Shown here piece after piece: positions 34,470 through 42,876 of a stretch of 64,000 bases of DNA. Below the pieces are notes generated by a model. It searched no databases, had not been told where the DNA came from, and saw only the letters and a list, made by a program, of their open reading frames with translations. The stretch is from Gemmatimonadota bacterium (GTDB taxonomy: Bacteria; Gemmatimonadota; Gemmatimonadetes; Longimicrobiales; Gaopeijiaceae), in assembly GCA_028873595.1 (NCBI GenBank), contig JAPPOV010000014.1, forward strand, positions 1 to 64,000, written 5' to 3'. Every line of letters starts with the position of its first letter. Position 1 is the stretch's first letter. The position numbers and the translations under genes are program-made.

Positions 34470-34928
34470 ATGCTCCAAGGCATCAAGAATTTCTTCAGCT
34501 CCTCGATGGCCCTGCCCGCGGAAGATGTGGCACCGGCGGGCGCAAGAGACATCCGGCTCGCGGCGTGTGCGCTCCTCCTCGAGCTGGCGTATGCGGACGA
34601 CGAGTACACGGATGACGAGCGTCAGCACCTGGAGTCTGCCGTGCGGCGCCAGTTCGGACTCGATTCTTCGGAGGCGGAACAGCTCCTGGCGTTGGCGCAG
34701 CAGGAGCGGGAAGAGGCTGTGGACCTCTGGCAGTTCACCAACCTGATCGCCGAGAACTACTCGACCGGACAGAAGATGGTGCTCGCGGAGATCATGTGGG
34801 GCCTGGTGTACTCCGACGGCGATCTGGCAAGCAAGGAGGACTACCTGATGCGGAAGATATCGAACCTCCTCCGTCTGGAACCGGGTTACCTCGCGGAAGC
34901 CCGCCGGCGCTATAGAGATGAAGCCTGA
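34470..34928 (+). CDS. TerB-family (tellurite resistance-like) protein
   Basis: A 152-residue helical protein of the TerB fold. The motif ACALLLELAYADDEYTDDERQ with acidic residues near 33-53 is repeated later as IMWGLVYSDGDLASKEDYLMRKI near 112-134, the two calcium-binding-like acidic loops of TerB domains. TerB members occur in envelope stress and secretion contexts and many have no link to tellurite. It stands alone, with about 270 bp of non-coding sequence upstream. Confidence 0.8.
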   Translation: MLQGIKNFFSSSMALPAEDVAPAGARDIRLAACALLLELAYADDEYTDDERQHLESAVRRQFGLDSSEAEQLLALAQQEREEAVDLWQFTNLIAENYSTGQKMVLAEIMWGLVYSDGDLASKEDYLMRKISNLLRLEPGYLAEARRRYRDEA

Positions 34929-35024
34929 TCGGTTGCGGGGGGCTCTTCTTCCCGGGGGTGACACCGGGATCGGAGAGCCGCATATTTCCCGGGAAAGTAT
35001 GACCCACTCGAACGACACCTGACC

Positions 35025-35174
35025 ATGCGCGACCTCGTCCCCGGCGGCTATCTCTTCACCCACGCGGTCTTCTGGAGCGTTGTGGCGATGGTGGCGGTTG
35101 GCACGAACGCCGTGGCCATCATTCTGTCGATCGGACTGGGCCTGCTGGTCATCGAGTCGTTGACGCAGCGGTAG
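35025..35174 (+). CDS. Small membrane protein, 49 aa
   Basis: A short ORF from ATG 35025: a soluble-looking start (MRDLVPGGYLFTHAVFW) and then one or two hydrophobic stretches (SVVAMVAVGTNAVAII and LSIGLGLLVIESL), ending LTQR. It is followed 26 nt later by a perfect intrinsic terminator, which supports a real transcript ending here. Function unknown. The gene ahead is TerB-like, about 96 nt upstream. Confidence 0.55.
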   Translation: MRDLVPGGYLFTHAVFWSVVAMVAVGTNAVAIILSIGLGLLVIESLTQR

Positions 35175-35199
35175 GCTGGCCCGGCGTAGACGTCGAGTG

Positions 35200-35228
35200 G
35201 GCGCCCCCGCGTACGGGGGCGCCTTTTT
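35200..35228 (+). terminator. Intrinsic terminator
   Basis: A perfect 10-bp GC stem (35200-35209 with 35214-35223), loop CGTA, followed by TTTTTGTTTTC. It ends the transcript of the TerB-like gene and the 49-residue membrane protein. Confidence 0.9.
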
Positions 35229-35262
35229 GTTTTCGTGTGATTCCAACGCTCCTGACTGATCC

Positions 35263-35535
35263 ATGACCGTTCTCTATCTGATTCTTACGGGTCTGATCGG
35301 CCTCGGAATCGGTCTCTGGTTCGGTATGCCGGGCCGATATACCCAGAGTCCGGACGAGATCGAGAACATCATGCAGACCGGAGTAGGGCGGCGAGGCCGA
35401 CGGAAGAAGGCGTTTACCCCCCTTGCGTGGATGCAGAGGCGGGCGAGTGCAAAGGACACCGCATCGCGAGGTCGGCGTCAGGGGCGTGGGCGCGGTGGGT
35501 TCCAGTTGAATGCTCCGGACGAGCGGGACGTGTAG
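35263..35535 (+). CDS. Small single-pass membrane protein with basic tail, 90 aa
   Basis: One N-terminal transmembrane helix (LYLILTGLIGLGIGLWFGM, about residues 4-22), then a 65-residue basic cytoplasmic tail rich in Arg and Lys (RRGRRKKAF and SRGRRQGRGRGGF). The basic tail could bind nucleic acid, phospholipid head groups or ribosomes. No family recognised. It has its own transcription start region after the terminator at 35228. Confidence 0.6.
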   Translation: MTVLYLILTGLIGLGIGLWFGMPGRYTQSPDEIENIMQTGVGRRGRRKKAFTPLAWMQRRASAKDTASRGRRQGRGRGGFQLNAPDERDV

Positions 35536-35633
35536 GCCAGGTAGTTTCATCGGGATGCTCCTCTCTTGAAGGAGCACTCTGTACCGTCCAAGTCGTGCCT
35601 CCCAGAGCCCCTTTACACGTGACCTCCAAACCC

Positions 35634-36545
35634 ATGTCGATGCCTGCTCGCTCCCCACGCCTCCTGATCACGCTGCTGGCCGTGCTGGGTGTGGCCGCCT
35701 GTGCGGAGACGACTGCGGCTCCGGTACTGGCCGAACCAGAGGAGTTGATCGGGATCTGGCGATCCACGGTGCCCGGGGTCTCGGAAACAACGTTCGAATT
35801 CGAGGACGGCCAGGCGTTCAACGCCGTGTACGCCGACTATGTGGACCGCCAGTGCACGACCGAGAGCGGGAGTTGGAGCGTGACCGGGAGCGTGCTGACC
35901 CTGAATGCCACAGAGCGGAATGGTCAACTCGTCTCGAGTTCACCGGAGTCCGTCGTGTACGAGCGATCAGGTAACATCGTCACGATTTCGGCGCCGGCCG
36001 CATCTGAGGGCACGTACGGCCGTGCGTCCTCCCTGCCGATCTGTGCCGATTATGGCTGGATGAGCATGGTCATGTTCGCCGAGATCGACGGGGTGCTCAC
36101 CGACTTGAGCTGGCGCGGCCTGTTCGAGCCCAATCTCGGCTCCGGCCTCTCCGACGGCTTCGTCAGCATCGCCGGATACCATGATCCCGACGGTGCAGGG
36201 CTCGACCCGACCTGTGCGACGTGCGCGCTCCTGACGATCGATCTCTTCCATGAACTCGGCGTCGCGCTCACCCCGGGCACATACCCCGTCGAAACGTTCG
36301 GGCCGACAGGCCTTCGTTCGGAGGCGCAATACTGGCCCTCGTACGCGAACACCTCCACATCGTTTGGCACCAATGATTCCGATCCGACTCTGCAACCCTG
36401 GTCCGGTCAGGTGCTGGTCACGACGATGACCGAGTTTGTGGCGGAGGGCAATTTCGAGTTCGCACTGTATGACGCGACGGGAACCGGGCCACCCTACCCG
36501 TCCGTCACGATCACCAACGGGTCGTTCCGGTTGTCCTTCGATTGA
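35634..36545 (+). CDS. Hypothetical lipoprotein, 303 aa
   Basis: A predicted lipoprotein with lipobox VAAC (LLAVLGVAACAETTAAP). ATG 35634 (MSMPARSP) is chosen; ATG 35640 is the alternative. The mature part starts like a lipocalin-type or copper-resistance domain (EELIGIWRSTVPGVSETTFEFEDG and SGSWSVTGSVLTLN), which fits a beta-barrel ligand-binding fold, and continues with an unrecognised beta-rich domain having a CATC pair (PTCATCALLTIDL). Likely anchored in the outer membrane. Its stop is 9 nt from that of the convergent DUF445 gene. Confidence 0.7.
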   Translation: MSMPARSPRLLITLLAVLGVAACAETTAAPVLAEPEELIGIWRSTVPGVSETTFEFEDGQAFNAVYADYVDRQCTTESGSWSVTGSVLTLNATERNGQLVSSSPESVVYERSGNIVTISAPAASEGTYGRASSLPICADYGWMSMVMFAEIDGVLTDLSWRGLFEPNLGSGLSDGFVSIAGYHDPDGAGLDPTCATCALLTIDLFHELGVALTPGTYPVETFGPTGLRSEAQYWPSYANTSTSFGTNDSDPTLQPWSGQVLVTTMTEFVAEGNFEFALYDATGTGPPYPSVTITNGSFRLSFD

Positions 36546-36554
36546 GCCGTCGCG

Positions 36555-38126
36555 TCAGCGCATCGCCGCATCCACCGCAACCATCATCAGCCCGATGATG
36601 GCACCCAGCAGGTAGCCGAGCCGCACGATCAGCCGCAGTTCGCGGTCGGTCACCTTCCGCACGATTTCTTCCATGCGGGCGGTGGGGAAGTGGAGGACTT
36701 TCTCCTCCACGCGTCGGGCGACATCGATGCGCTCGACGACGGCCGGGACCTGGGTCTGGAGCCAGTCCCAGATCGGGTCGCCCATCGCGGCTTCGATCCG
36801 TTCGGGGCCGTCTTCCGGGAACCAGCGTGCCGGAATGCCGATTGGGCGCTCCAGCATTCTGTTGACCATCCGCTGCGCGCCCGTCTCGACGGAGCGGCGT
36901 GCGATGTCCGTTCGGGCCGCGACCACCAGGAAGTCGGCGATCTTCTCGGTGGGGACACGTTCCAGGACGTCGCCCCACGTGCGGGCGCTGGCCTTCTCCA
37001 GCCCCTCGTGAAGCTTCTCGACCAGGAATTCGCGCGTGGCGGGGTCACGGGCCATGCCGACCACCCATCCGGTAAGCGTCTCCCTCGCTTCCATCATGGT
37101 CGGGTCGTCGGCGTCGCCGAGTACGTCGTTCACCGGACGGCGAAGGAAGTCGATGATCGCCTGGTTTACACCCCGTGCGATGGCCTCCTGAACGGCCGGG
37201 TCTCTCAGGATTTCCGAGAGACGTTCGGCGCCTTCTTCCTGGATGGTATCGAGGACCTTGTCGACCGTGTCCTCGGTCATCACGACCCGAGCGACCACGC
37301 GCTGATGGAACTTCAAGTCGCTCAGGAAGCGCTGGAACAGTTCCTGGATGGTCGCCTCGAATTTCTCTCGGGTTGCGGGATCGTCGAGCAGCAAACCGAG
37401 TCGCTCGGCTGCGAGCGGCAGGTAGTCCGCGATCGCTTTCTCGAGAGAGCCAACCAGGCCCAACGGCAGGATCTCCTCGAAGTTGCGACCTGGTTCGAGG
37501 AGCGTCCGGGAAGCCCGTTCGATGTAGTCCGAGACGGCGGCGGAGAAGTCATCGCTTTCGACGACACCCTGGAGCCAGTCCTCGACCGCGCTCCCCACGG
37601 CGTCGCCACGCGCAGGCGTAAGGATGCCGGCGATGGGTTCGTCGGCGATCGCGCTGACCAGATCGTCTGCCCGCCTGAGCATTGAGTCCTCGAACCCTTC
37701 CGACTCGACGAAGCCGTACAGTTGGTCGAGTCCTCGCTTGAGTGCGTCCTCGATCAGTGCATCGATATCCGGCGCCACCGCATCTGGAATGAGCTGTCGA
37801 AGAGACCCGCGCTCCGTGCGCAGCACTTGGTCCAGGAAGGCTGCGAGCCGCTGGTCGAACGCGTCCCGAAATTCGACGTTGGCGAACGTGGTGGTCAGGT
37901 CCTCGGAAGTGAGGAGCCGATTGCCGACCGTGCGCCCGATTGCGGCCGCGAGCCTCGGTTGGTTCTTCGGGACCGCGCCATGTAGAAACTTGATCTTCCA
38001 CCGACCGAACAGTTTGGGCGGGTGGTACGGATGGAAGAGCATCCAGACCGCGATGGTGTTCGTGAGCCCCCCGGCGAGTGCACCAAAACAGACTTTCACG
38101 AGGGCGAGAACGAGTTCCTGGTTCAT
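36555..38126 (-). CDS. DUF445-family membrane protein, 523 aa
   Basis: From ATG 38126 the N-terminus is a transmembrane helix (LALVKVCFGALAGGLTNTIAVWMLF) followed by HPYHPPKLFGRWKIKFLHGAVPKNQPRLA, the DUF445 signature. The body is a long helical region with repeated amphipathic segments (for example LRQLIPDAVAPDIDALIEDAL), and the C-terminus has another hydrophobic hairpin (LIVRLGYLLGAIIGLMMVAVDAAM). DUF445 members are usually near 200-420 residues, so this one is long. Role unknown; membrane tethering or envelope maintenance is plausible. Last gene of a minus-strand four-gene operon, 4 nt after the lipoprotein gene. Confidence 0.85.
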   Translation of the reverse strand: MNQELVLALVKVCFGALAGGLTNTIAVWMLFHPYHPPKLFGRWKIKFLHGAVPKNQPRLAAAIGRTVGNRLLTSEDLTTTFANVEFRDAFDQRLAAFLDQVLRTERGSLRQLIPDAVAPDIDALIEDALKRGLDQLYGFVESEGFEDSMLRRADDLVSAIADEPIAGILTPARGDAVGSAVEDWLQGVVESDDFSAAVSDYIERASRTLLEPGRNFEEILPLGLVGSLEKAIADYLPLAAERLGLLLDDPATREKFEATIQELFQRFLSDLKFHQRVVARVVMTEDTVDKVLDTIQEEGAERLSEILRDPAVQEAIARGVNQAIIDFLRRPVNDVLGDADDPTMMEARETLTGWVVGMARDPATREFLVEKLHEGLEKASARTWGDVLERVPTEKIADFLVVAARTDIARRSVETGAQRMVNRMLERPIGIPARWFPEDGPERIEAAMGDPIWDWLQTQVPAVVERIDVARRVEEKVLHFPTARMEEIVRKVTDRELRLIVRLGYLLGAIIGLMMVAVDAAMR

Positions 38127-38130
38127 GATC

Positions 38131-39090
38131 TCACCGCCGCTCGTGAACGAGCAGGCCGCGGACACCGTACGTGTCCTCTCCGACGGCAACGTCTCCGATC
38201 ACCTCGAAGAGCGCCCGGACCGGGAGCAGCGGTCCTGCACCCTCGCCCGGCTGCATTTCGGCCGAAATAGCCTCGAGGCGGCCTTCGATCGACCCGTCGG
38301 GCGACCAGACATGCCACTCGACGGGCACGTCCCGGCGGGCGGGGGGAAATGCTTCGGTCCGCTCCCAGTCCACACGGACTTCGGGCCATTGCATCCGGTC
38401 CTCTTCGTGGACACCCCACGCGCGGTAAAGCGGCGGTATGTCGCCGCCGTACTCGGAGTCGCCTGCCAGTACGAAGTGCGCGGAATCTCCGGAGAGGAGA
38501 AATGCCCAGTCGCCGCTCGGAGGAAGGGGGCCGGCCGATGCACGAGCCATATCCAGGATCATGCCGTCGATCCGCTGATCGAGGAGATAAGCCGAGCCAG
38601 AGAGCACCTGGTACGTATCGCCACGTGCGCCCGTCCACGGTGGATTCGCATCACCCAGCACCAGCTCGAGGGAGCGCGCGCCCTCTTCGTAGAGAATCCC
38701 GTCGATGACGTCGTCACTGCGTACGAAGAGTTGAAGCCCCAGATGCGGCACCAGTCGCGTCGGAGCACGCGTCGGGCCCGTTGTCCACTGTTCGTCGTAA
38801 AAGCCGTCCCAAACACCACCGCGTGCCAGCCAGCCTTGAGCTTCCCGCATCACGGTGTCGCGGTGGTCGACGGTCTGCATCAGCCATGGCACGATGAACA
38901 CGCTGTCCGCAGCGACGGACGCGAACACGAAGTTCCGTTCGTAGAAACGCCGGTCCAGGTTTCCGTTGTCCGTGACGGTGGGTCCCTCGGCAGGGCTCTG
39001 TGGGACAGACCGCTCCGCATCCATACACGCGAGTGTCGCGTTCAGGGTCATGAAGCTGACGAGCCAGGCTCCGGCATGGCGACGCATCAT
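38131..39090 (-). CDS. Hypothetical lipoprotein, 319 aa
   Basis: Signal peptide with a lipobox-like TLAC (LVSFMTLNATLACMDAE), so a lipid-anchored envelope protein. The mature part is rich in Trp and beta strands (WLARGGVWDGFYDEQWTTGPTRAPT, LVPHLGLQLFV, AWGVHEEDRMQWPEVRVDWERTE). No family recognised. It overlaps the DUF1499-like gene upstream by 4 nt, so all four genes here are tightly coupled. A role in the envelope is inferred from signal and neighbours only. Confidence 0.65.
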   Translation of the reverse strand: MMRRHAGAWLVSFMTLNATLACMDAERSVPQSPAEGPTVTDNGNLDRRFYERNFVFASVAADSVFIVPWLMQTVDHRDTVMREAQGWLARGGVWDGFYDEQWTTGPTRAPTRLVPHLGLQLFVRSDDVIDGILYEEGARSLELVLGDANPPWTGARGDTYQVLSGSAYLLDQRIDGMILDMARASAGPLPPSGDWAFLLSGDSAHFVLAGDSEYGGDIPPLYRAWGVHEEDRMQWPEVRVDWERTEAFPPARRDVPVEWHVWSPDGSIEGRLEAISAEMQPGEGAGPLLPVRALFEVIGDVAVGEDTYGVRGLLVHERR

Positions 39091-39518
39091 GCCGTTTCCC
39101 GATAGTCCGGGTGCTGTGTCGGATCGAGGATCTGCCCGGGTCGGGCGGAAAGCTCGCGATCGAGAGCGTGCACGAAGCGGCCGATCAATCGCTTGCTTCG
39201 GCCCCAGTCGCCCTTTTCACCCCGAGACACCGCCACGACATCGACGCGTGTCTGACCGAGTTGGTCCAGGCCGATCTGGACGTGCACGTCGGTCTCCGAC
39301 CCGATGAGCGGCGTCTTGGCGAGCGCCTCGATCACCCCGCGCTGGTCGTCCGCTCGGCCGATACTCCAGCCGATCAGGCCACCTCCAGAGACGCGCATGG
39401 CGGCCTGCCACACGGCTTCGAAGGGGATGGTGTACGTGCGGCCACGAAGCCGGGGATCGTCCGATCGCTCGTCCGTGTTCGCCTGCTTCTCGTACAGCTT
39501 GTCGAGCAGGCCGCTCAA
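39087..39518 (-). CDS. DUF1499-like protein, 143 aa
   Basis: A 143-residue protein with a DUF1499-like layout: TYTIPFEAVWQAAMRVSGGGLIGWSIGRADDQ, GVIEALAKTPLIGSETDVHVQI, then RVDVVAVSRGEKGDWGRSKRLIGRFVHAL. DUF1499 proteins share the ending with a conserved SR-x-G-x-x-D-x-G-x-N-x-x-R pattern. Here it is SRGEKGDWGRSKRLI, close but with Arg-Ser in place of the usual Asn-Ala. No clear signal peptide in this start. Coupled by 4-nt overlaps to both neighbours. Confidence 0.6.
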   Translation of the reverse strand: MSGLLDKLYEKQANTDERSDDPRLRGRTYTIPFEAVWQAAMRVSGGGLIGWSIGRADDQRGVIEALAKTPLIGSETDVHVQIGLDQLGQTRVDVVAVSRGEKGDWGRSKRLIGRFVHALDRELSARPGQILDPTQHPDYRETA

Positions 39519-40315
39519 CCAGATGTCTCCGGTCCGATGGCGAAACGGATCGACACGGTGGCTGTGACGGTCTGGTCGCCTGCCTCGATCGGTGTATCGG
39601 CTGCGCGCATGCTCAGGGCTTCGGCCTGATACGGCACCGGTCCGGGTCGGGACGCCCCTCCGGAAACCTCCAGAGGCTTGCCGAGTCTGTAGCCGAGGGA
39701 CTCTGCGATGACCTGCGCTTCGGAGCGTGCGGTGCGCACGGCCAGGGCCATTGCCTGGGCCCGGGCTGGACCTGTCTCTGACGCGAAGAAGTTGATGCCC
39801 GCGACGCGGTTCGCCCCGGAGGCGATCGCACGATCGACTACGCGCCCCACGGCGGTCACGTCGGATACGGTCGCACGAACGTTGTTCAGCGACACATACC
39901 CCACGACTTCGCGGACCCTCTGGTTCGGAACGTTCGAGTGCTCGGGTCTCAGAGAATACCCGTGGGTCGCGAGTTCGAGACCGTCGAAGTCGACGTCCCG
40001 AAGCGCGTTCAGTACCACGTCCATCACCTCAGCGTTCGCTTCGGACGCTTCCCCCGCGGTGCGCCCGCGAGCCTCGACCGCGAAGGTCACGGACGCCCGA
40101 TCCGGCTCGACCTGGACGCTACCCGTGCCACTCACCTGAATCCAACCCGGAGCTGTGGCCGGTGTTTCCTGGTGCAGACGCTCCGACGGGATCTCGTGCG
40201 CCTGGAAACGCGTCAGCGATTCGTCGGCGGGTGGTGCGGGCTGGCCACCGGCACTCGGCCCGGCGCAGGCACTCAATACGACGCCGAGCAGGATCGGCTT
40301 GCTGATTCCGTTCAT
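39515..40315 (-). CDS. SIMPL-domain (DUF541) lipoprotein
   Basis: A 266-residue predicted lipoprotein from ATG 40315, lipobox LSAC (ILLGVVLSACAGP). The SIMPL domain begins at about residue 56 (IQVSGTGSVQVEPDRASVTFAVEARGRT) and runs to the end, with NVRATVSDVTAVGRVVDRAIASGANRV and AVRTARSEAQVIAESLGYRLGKP matching DUF541. Periplasmic or outer-membrane location is likely. First gene of the four-gene minus-strand operon; overlaps the DUF1499-like gene by 4 nt. Confidence 0.85.
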   Translation of the reverse strand: MNGISKPILLGVVLSACAGPSAGGQPAPPADESLTRFQAHEIPSERLHQETPATAPGWIQVSGTGSVQVEPDRASVTFAVEARGRTAGEASEANAEVMDVVLNALRDVDFDGLELATHGYSLRPEHSNVPNQRVREVVGYVSLNNVRATVSDVTAVGRVVDRAIASGANRVAGINFFASETGPARAQAMALAVRTARSEAQVIAESLGYRLGKPLEVSGGASRPGPVPYQAEALSMRAADTPIEAGDQTVTATVSIRFAIGPETSG

Positions 40316-40376
40316 GAGCCTCGGGTGAATGAAGGAGTGACGGTCACGCGATCCAACCACATCGCGAACGGAGCTG

Positions 40377-40406
40377 TTACGGACGTTCCGCGGATCGGGT
40401 TATAGT
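40377..40406 (+). promoter_or_regulatory. Possible promoter of the nucleotidyltransferase gene
   Basis: TTACGG at 40377-40382 and TATAGT at 40401-40406 are 18 nt apart, about 45 nt ahead of the ATG at 40450. The -35 is weak. Confidence 0.3.
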
Positions 40407-40443
40407 GTGGCGCGCTCGACCAACCCCCGCCACACAAACGTGA

Positions 40444-41451
<1,008 letters not shown>

Positions 41452-41509
41452 GAGCCGCGGCACCTGTGGGTCGTCTGCCTCATCGGAGGGATGGGCGACT
41501 CCAGGTGCT

Positions 41510-42694
41510 CTACTTCCCCGGGGCCACCCCTGCGTAGAGGAGGACGGTGTGCAGGGCCCGGATGGTCCCGTCCGGGCCGTCCACGTTGCGGTACCACTCG
41601 TCCGTCGTGTGAGCGAGCCCGGCATCTCCGCCGCACCCGAGCGTCAGCGCAGGAATCCCCATGGCCATCGGGACGTTGGCGTCCGTGCTCGATAGAGCGA
41701 GCTGGGGCATACGTCCGCGTTGCCGCGTCGCCTCGAGTGCCGCCTGAACCAGAGGCTCGTCTTCGTCGGTCTCGCCGCCGGGGCGGTCTCCCACGACCTC
41801 GATCGTCGCGTGGAGGCCTGGCTCTCGCGCGACCTCTGCCTCGACCGCGGCGCGGATCTGCGCCTGGAGATCGTCGAGGTGCTCACCCACCGACGAGCGC
41901 GTATCGATCTCCAGCCAACACTGCTGTGGTATCGCGTTGATGCTCTTTCCGCCGCCGGTGCGTGCGAGGGTCAGCGTCGCGCGCGGCTGCGTGCTGAGCG
42001 GGAGAGCTGTGAGTCGCGCGCCGATCCGGTTCAGCGTATGCAGAGGATTCGGCGTTCCCCAGTCGACCCATGAATGACCACCGGGACCCCGGACGGTGAT
42101 CCGGTAACGCCGGGAGCCGAGGCCGTTCACGACGATCCGGTCGAGACCGGCTCCGTCCAGTGAGATGAAGGCGGAGGCCCCGGAACCCTCACCGCCACTT
42201 CGGAAGAGGTGCTTCACGCCACGCAGGTCACCCATGCCTTCTTCGCCGACGGTCCCGACGAAGAGCAGAGGGCGGATCGTGTGCAGGCCGGAGGCCTGCA
42301 GGGCACGTGCTACCGCCATCAGGCAGGCCAGACCGCGCGCATCGTCTGAGATGCCTGCTCCCGTCAGCAGGTCGCCTTCCCGGGTTACCGAGACGTCGGT
42401 CCCTTCCTGGAAGACAGTGTCCAGATGTGCGGAGACGACCAGCGCGCCCCCCTCCGATCCGCCCGGGCCGACACCCAGCACGTTCCCGACTTCGTCGGCA
42501 CGCACGTCGAGCAGCCCCGCCGAGGTGAAGAGCTCCGCCAATCGGAGGCCTCGCTGTCGCTCCTGAAACGGCGGGGCGGGGATTTCGGAGAGCTCGATCT
42601 GTGTCTTGATCGTCGTCTCGTCGGTCTCCACGAGGTACTCGAATGCCCGCTGAATGCGGGGGTCTGGTGCGGAGGAGGAGGGGAAGTCTTTCAC
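41510..42694 (-). CDS. M20-family metallopeptidase (peptidase T-like)
   Basis: A 394-residue dizinc peptidase. Metal and catalytic residues are visible: VVSAHLDTVF (His and Asp, near 89-98), GISDDARGLACLMAVARAL (Asp bridging), FVGTVGEEGMGDLRG (Glu general base) and, at the C-terminus, AHTTDEWYRN (His ligand). The dimerisation/lid domain is the middle portion (GPGGHSWVDWGTPNP). It resembles PepT/ArgE-like exopeptidases with a broad di- or tripeptide range. No signal peptide; cytoplasmic. Convergent with the nucleotidyltransferase. Confidence 0.88.
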   Translation of the reverse strand: MKDFPSSSAPDPRIQRAFEYLVETDETTIKTQIELSEIPAPPFQERQRGLRLAELFTSAGLLDVRADEVGNVLGVGPGGSEGGALVVSAHLDTVFQEGTDVSVTREGDLLTGAGISDDARGLACLMAVARALQASGLHTIRPLLFVGTVGEEGMGDLRGVKHLFRSGGEGSGASAFISLDGAGLDRIVVNGLGSRRYRITVRGPGGHSWVDWGTPNPLHTLNRIGARLTALPLSTQPRATLTLARTGGGKSINAIPQQCWLEIDTRSSVGEHLDDLQAQIRAAVEAEVAREPGLHATIEVVGDRPGGETDEDEPLVQAALEATRQRGRMPQLALSSTDANVPMAMGIPALTLGCGGDAGLAHTTDEWYRNVDGPDGTIRALHTVLLYAGVAPGK

Positions 42695-42740
42695 AGCAGG
42701 ATCGTCAATTCGAAGCAGGTGTCACGGCGACGCACACTGA

Positions 42741-42784
42741 GTTACGAGCGCGTTACAAACGATGCGTATTGGCGTTACGAAGCC
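42741..42784 (+). promoter_or_regulatory. 11-nt-phased GTTAC repeats (Pho-box-like) ahead of a TonB receptor
   Basis: GTTAC starts at 42741, 42752 and 42774, i.e. steps of 11 and 22 nt, the phasing used by PhoB/OmpR-type response regulators. TATCCT at 42789-42794 could be the -10, placing the last repeat at the -35 as in PhoB-activated promoters. The receptor ATG is at 42877. A PhoB-type regulator is encoded at 49541-50275. Confidence 0.5.
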
Positions 42785-42876
42785 CGGCTATCCTCGGCCC
42801 ATGAGAATTGTAACGAACGCTTCCGTCTTCGCTGCGGGGCTTCGGATCTATCGCAGTTCAGCGACACAGGGACAAC

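Noticed and set aside
36690-37685. 331-codon plus-strand ORF opposite DUF445
   Set aside because: Antisense to the DUF445 gene, which has the signature N-terminus and membrane ends.
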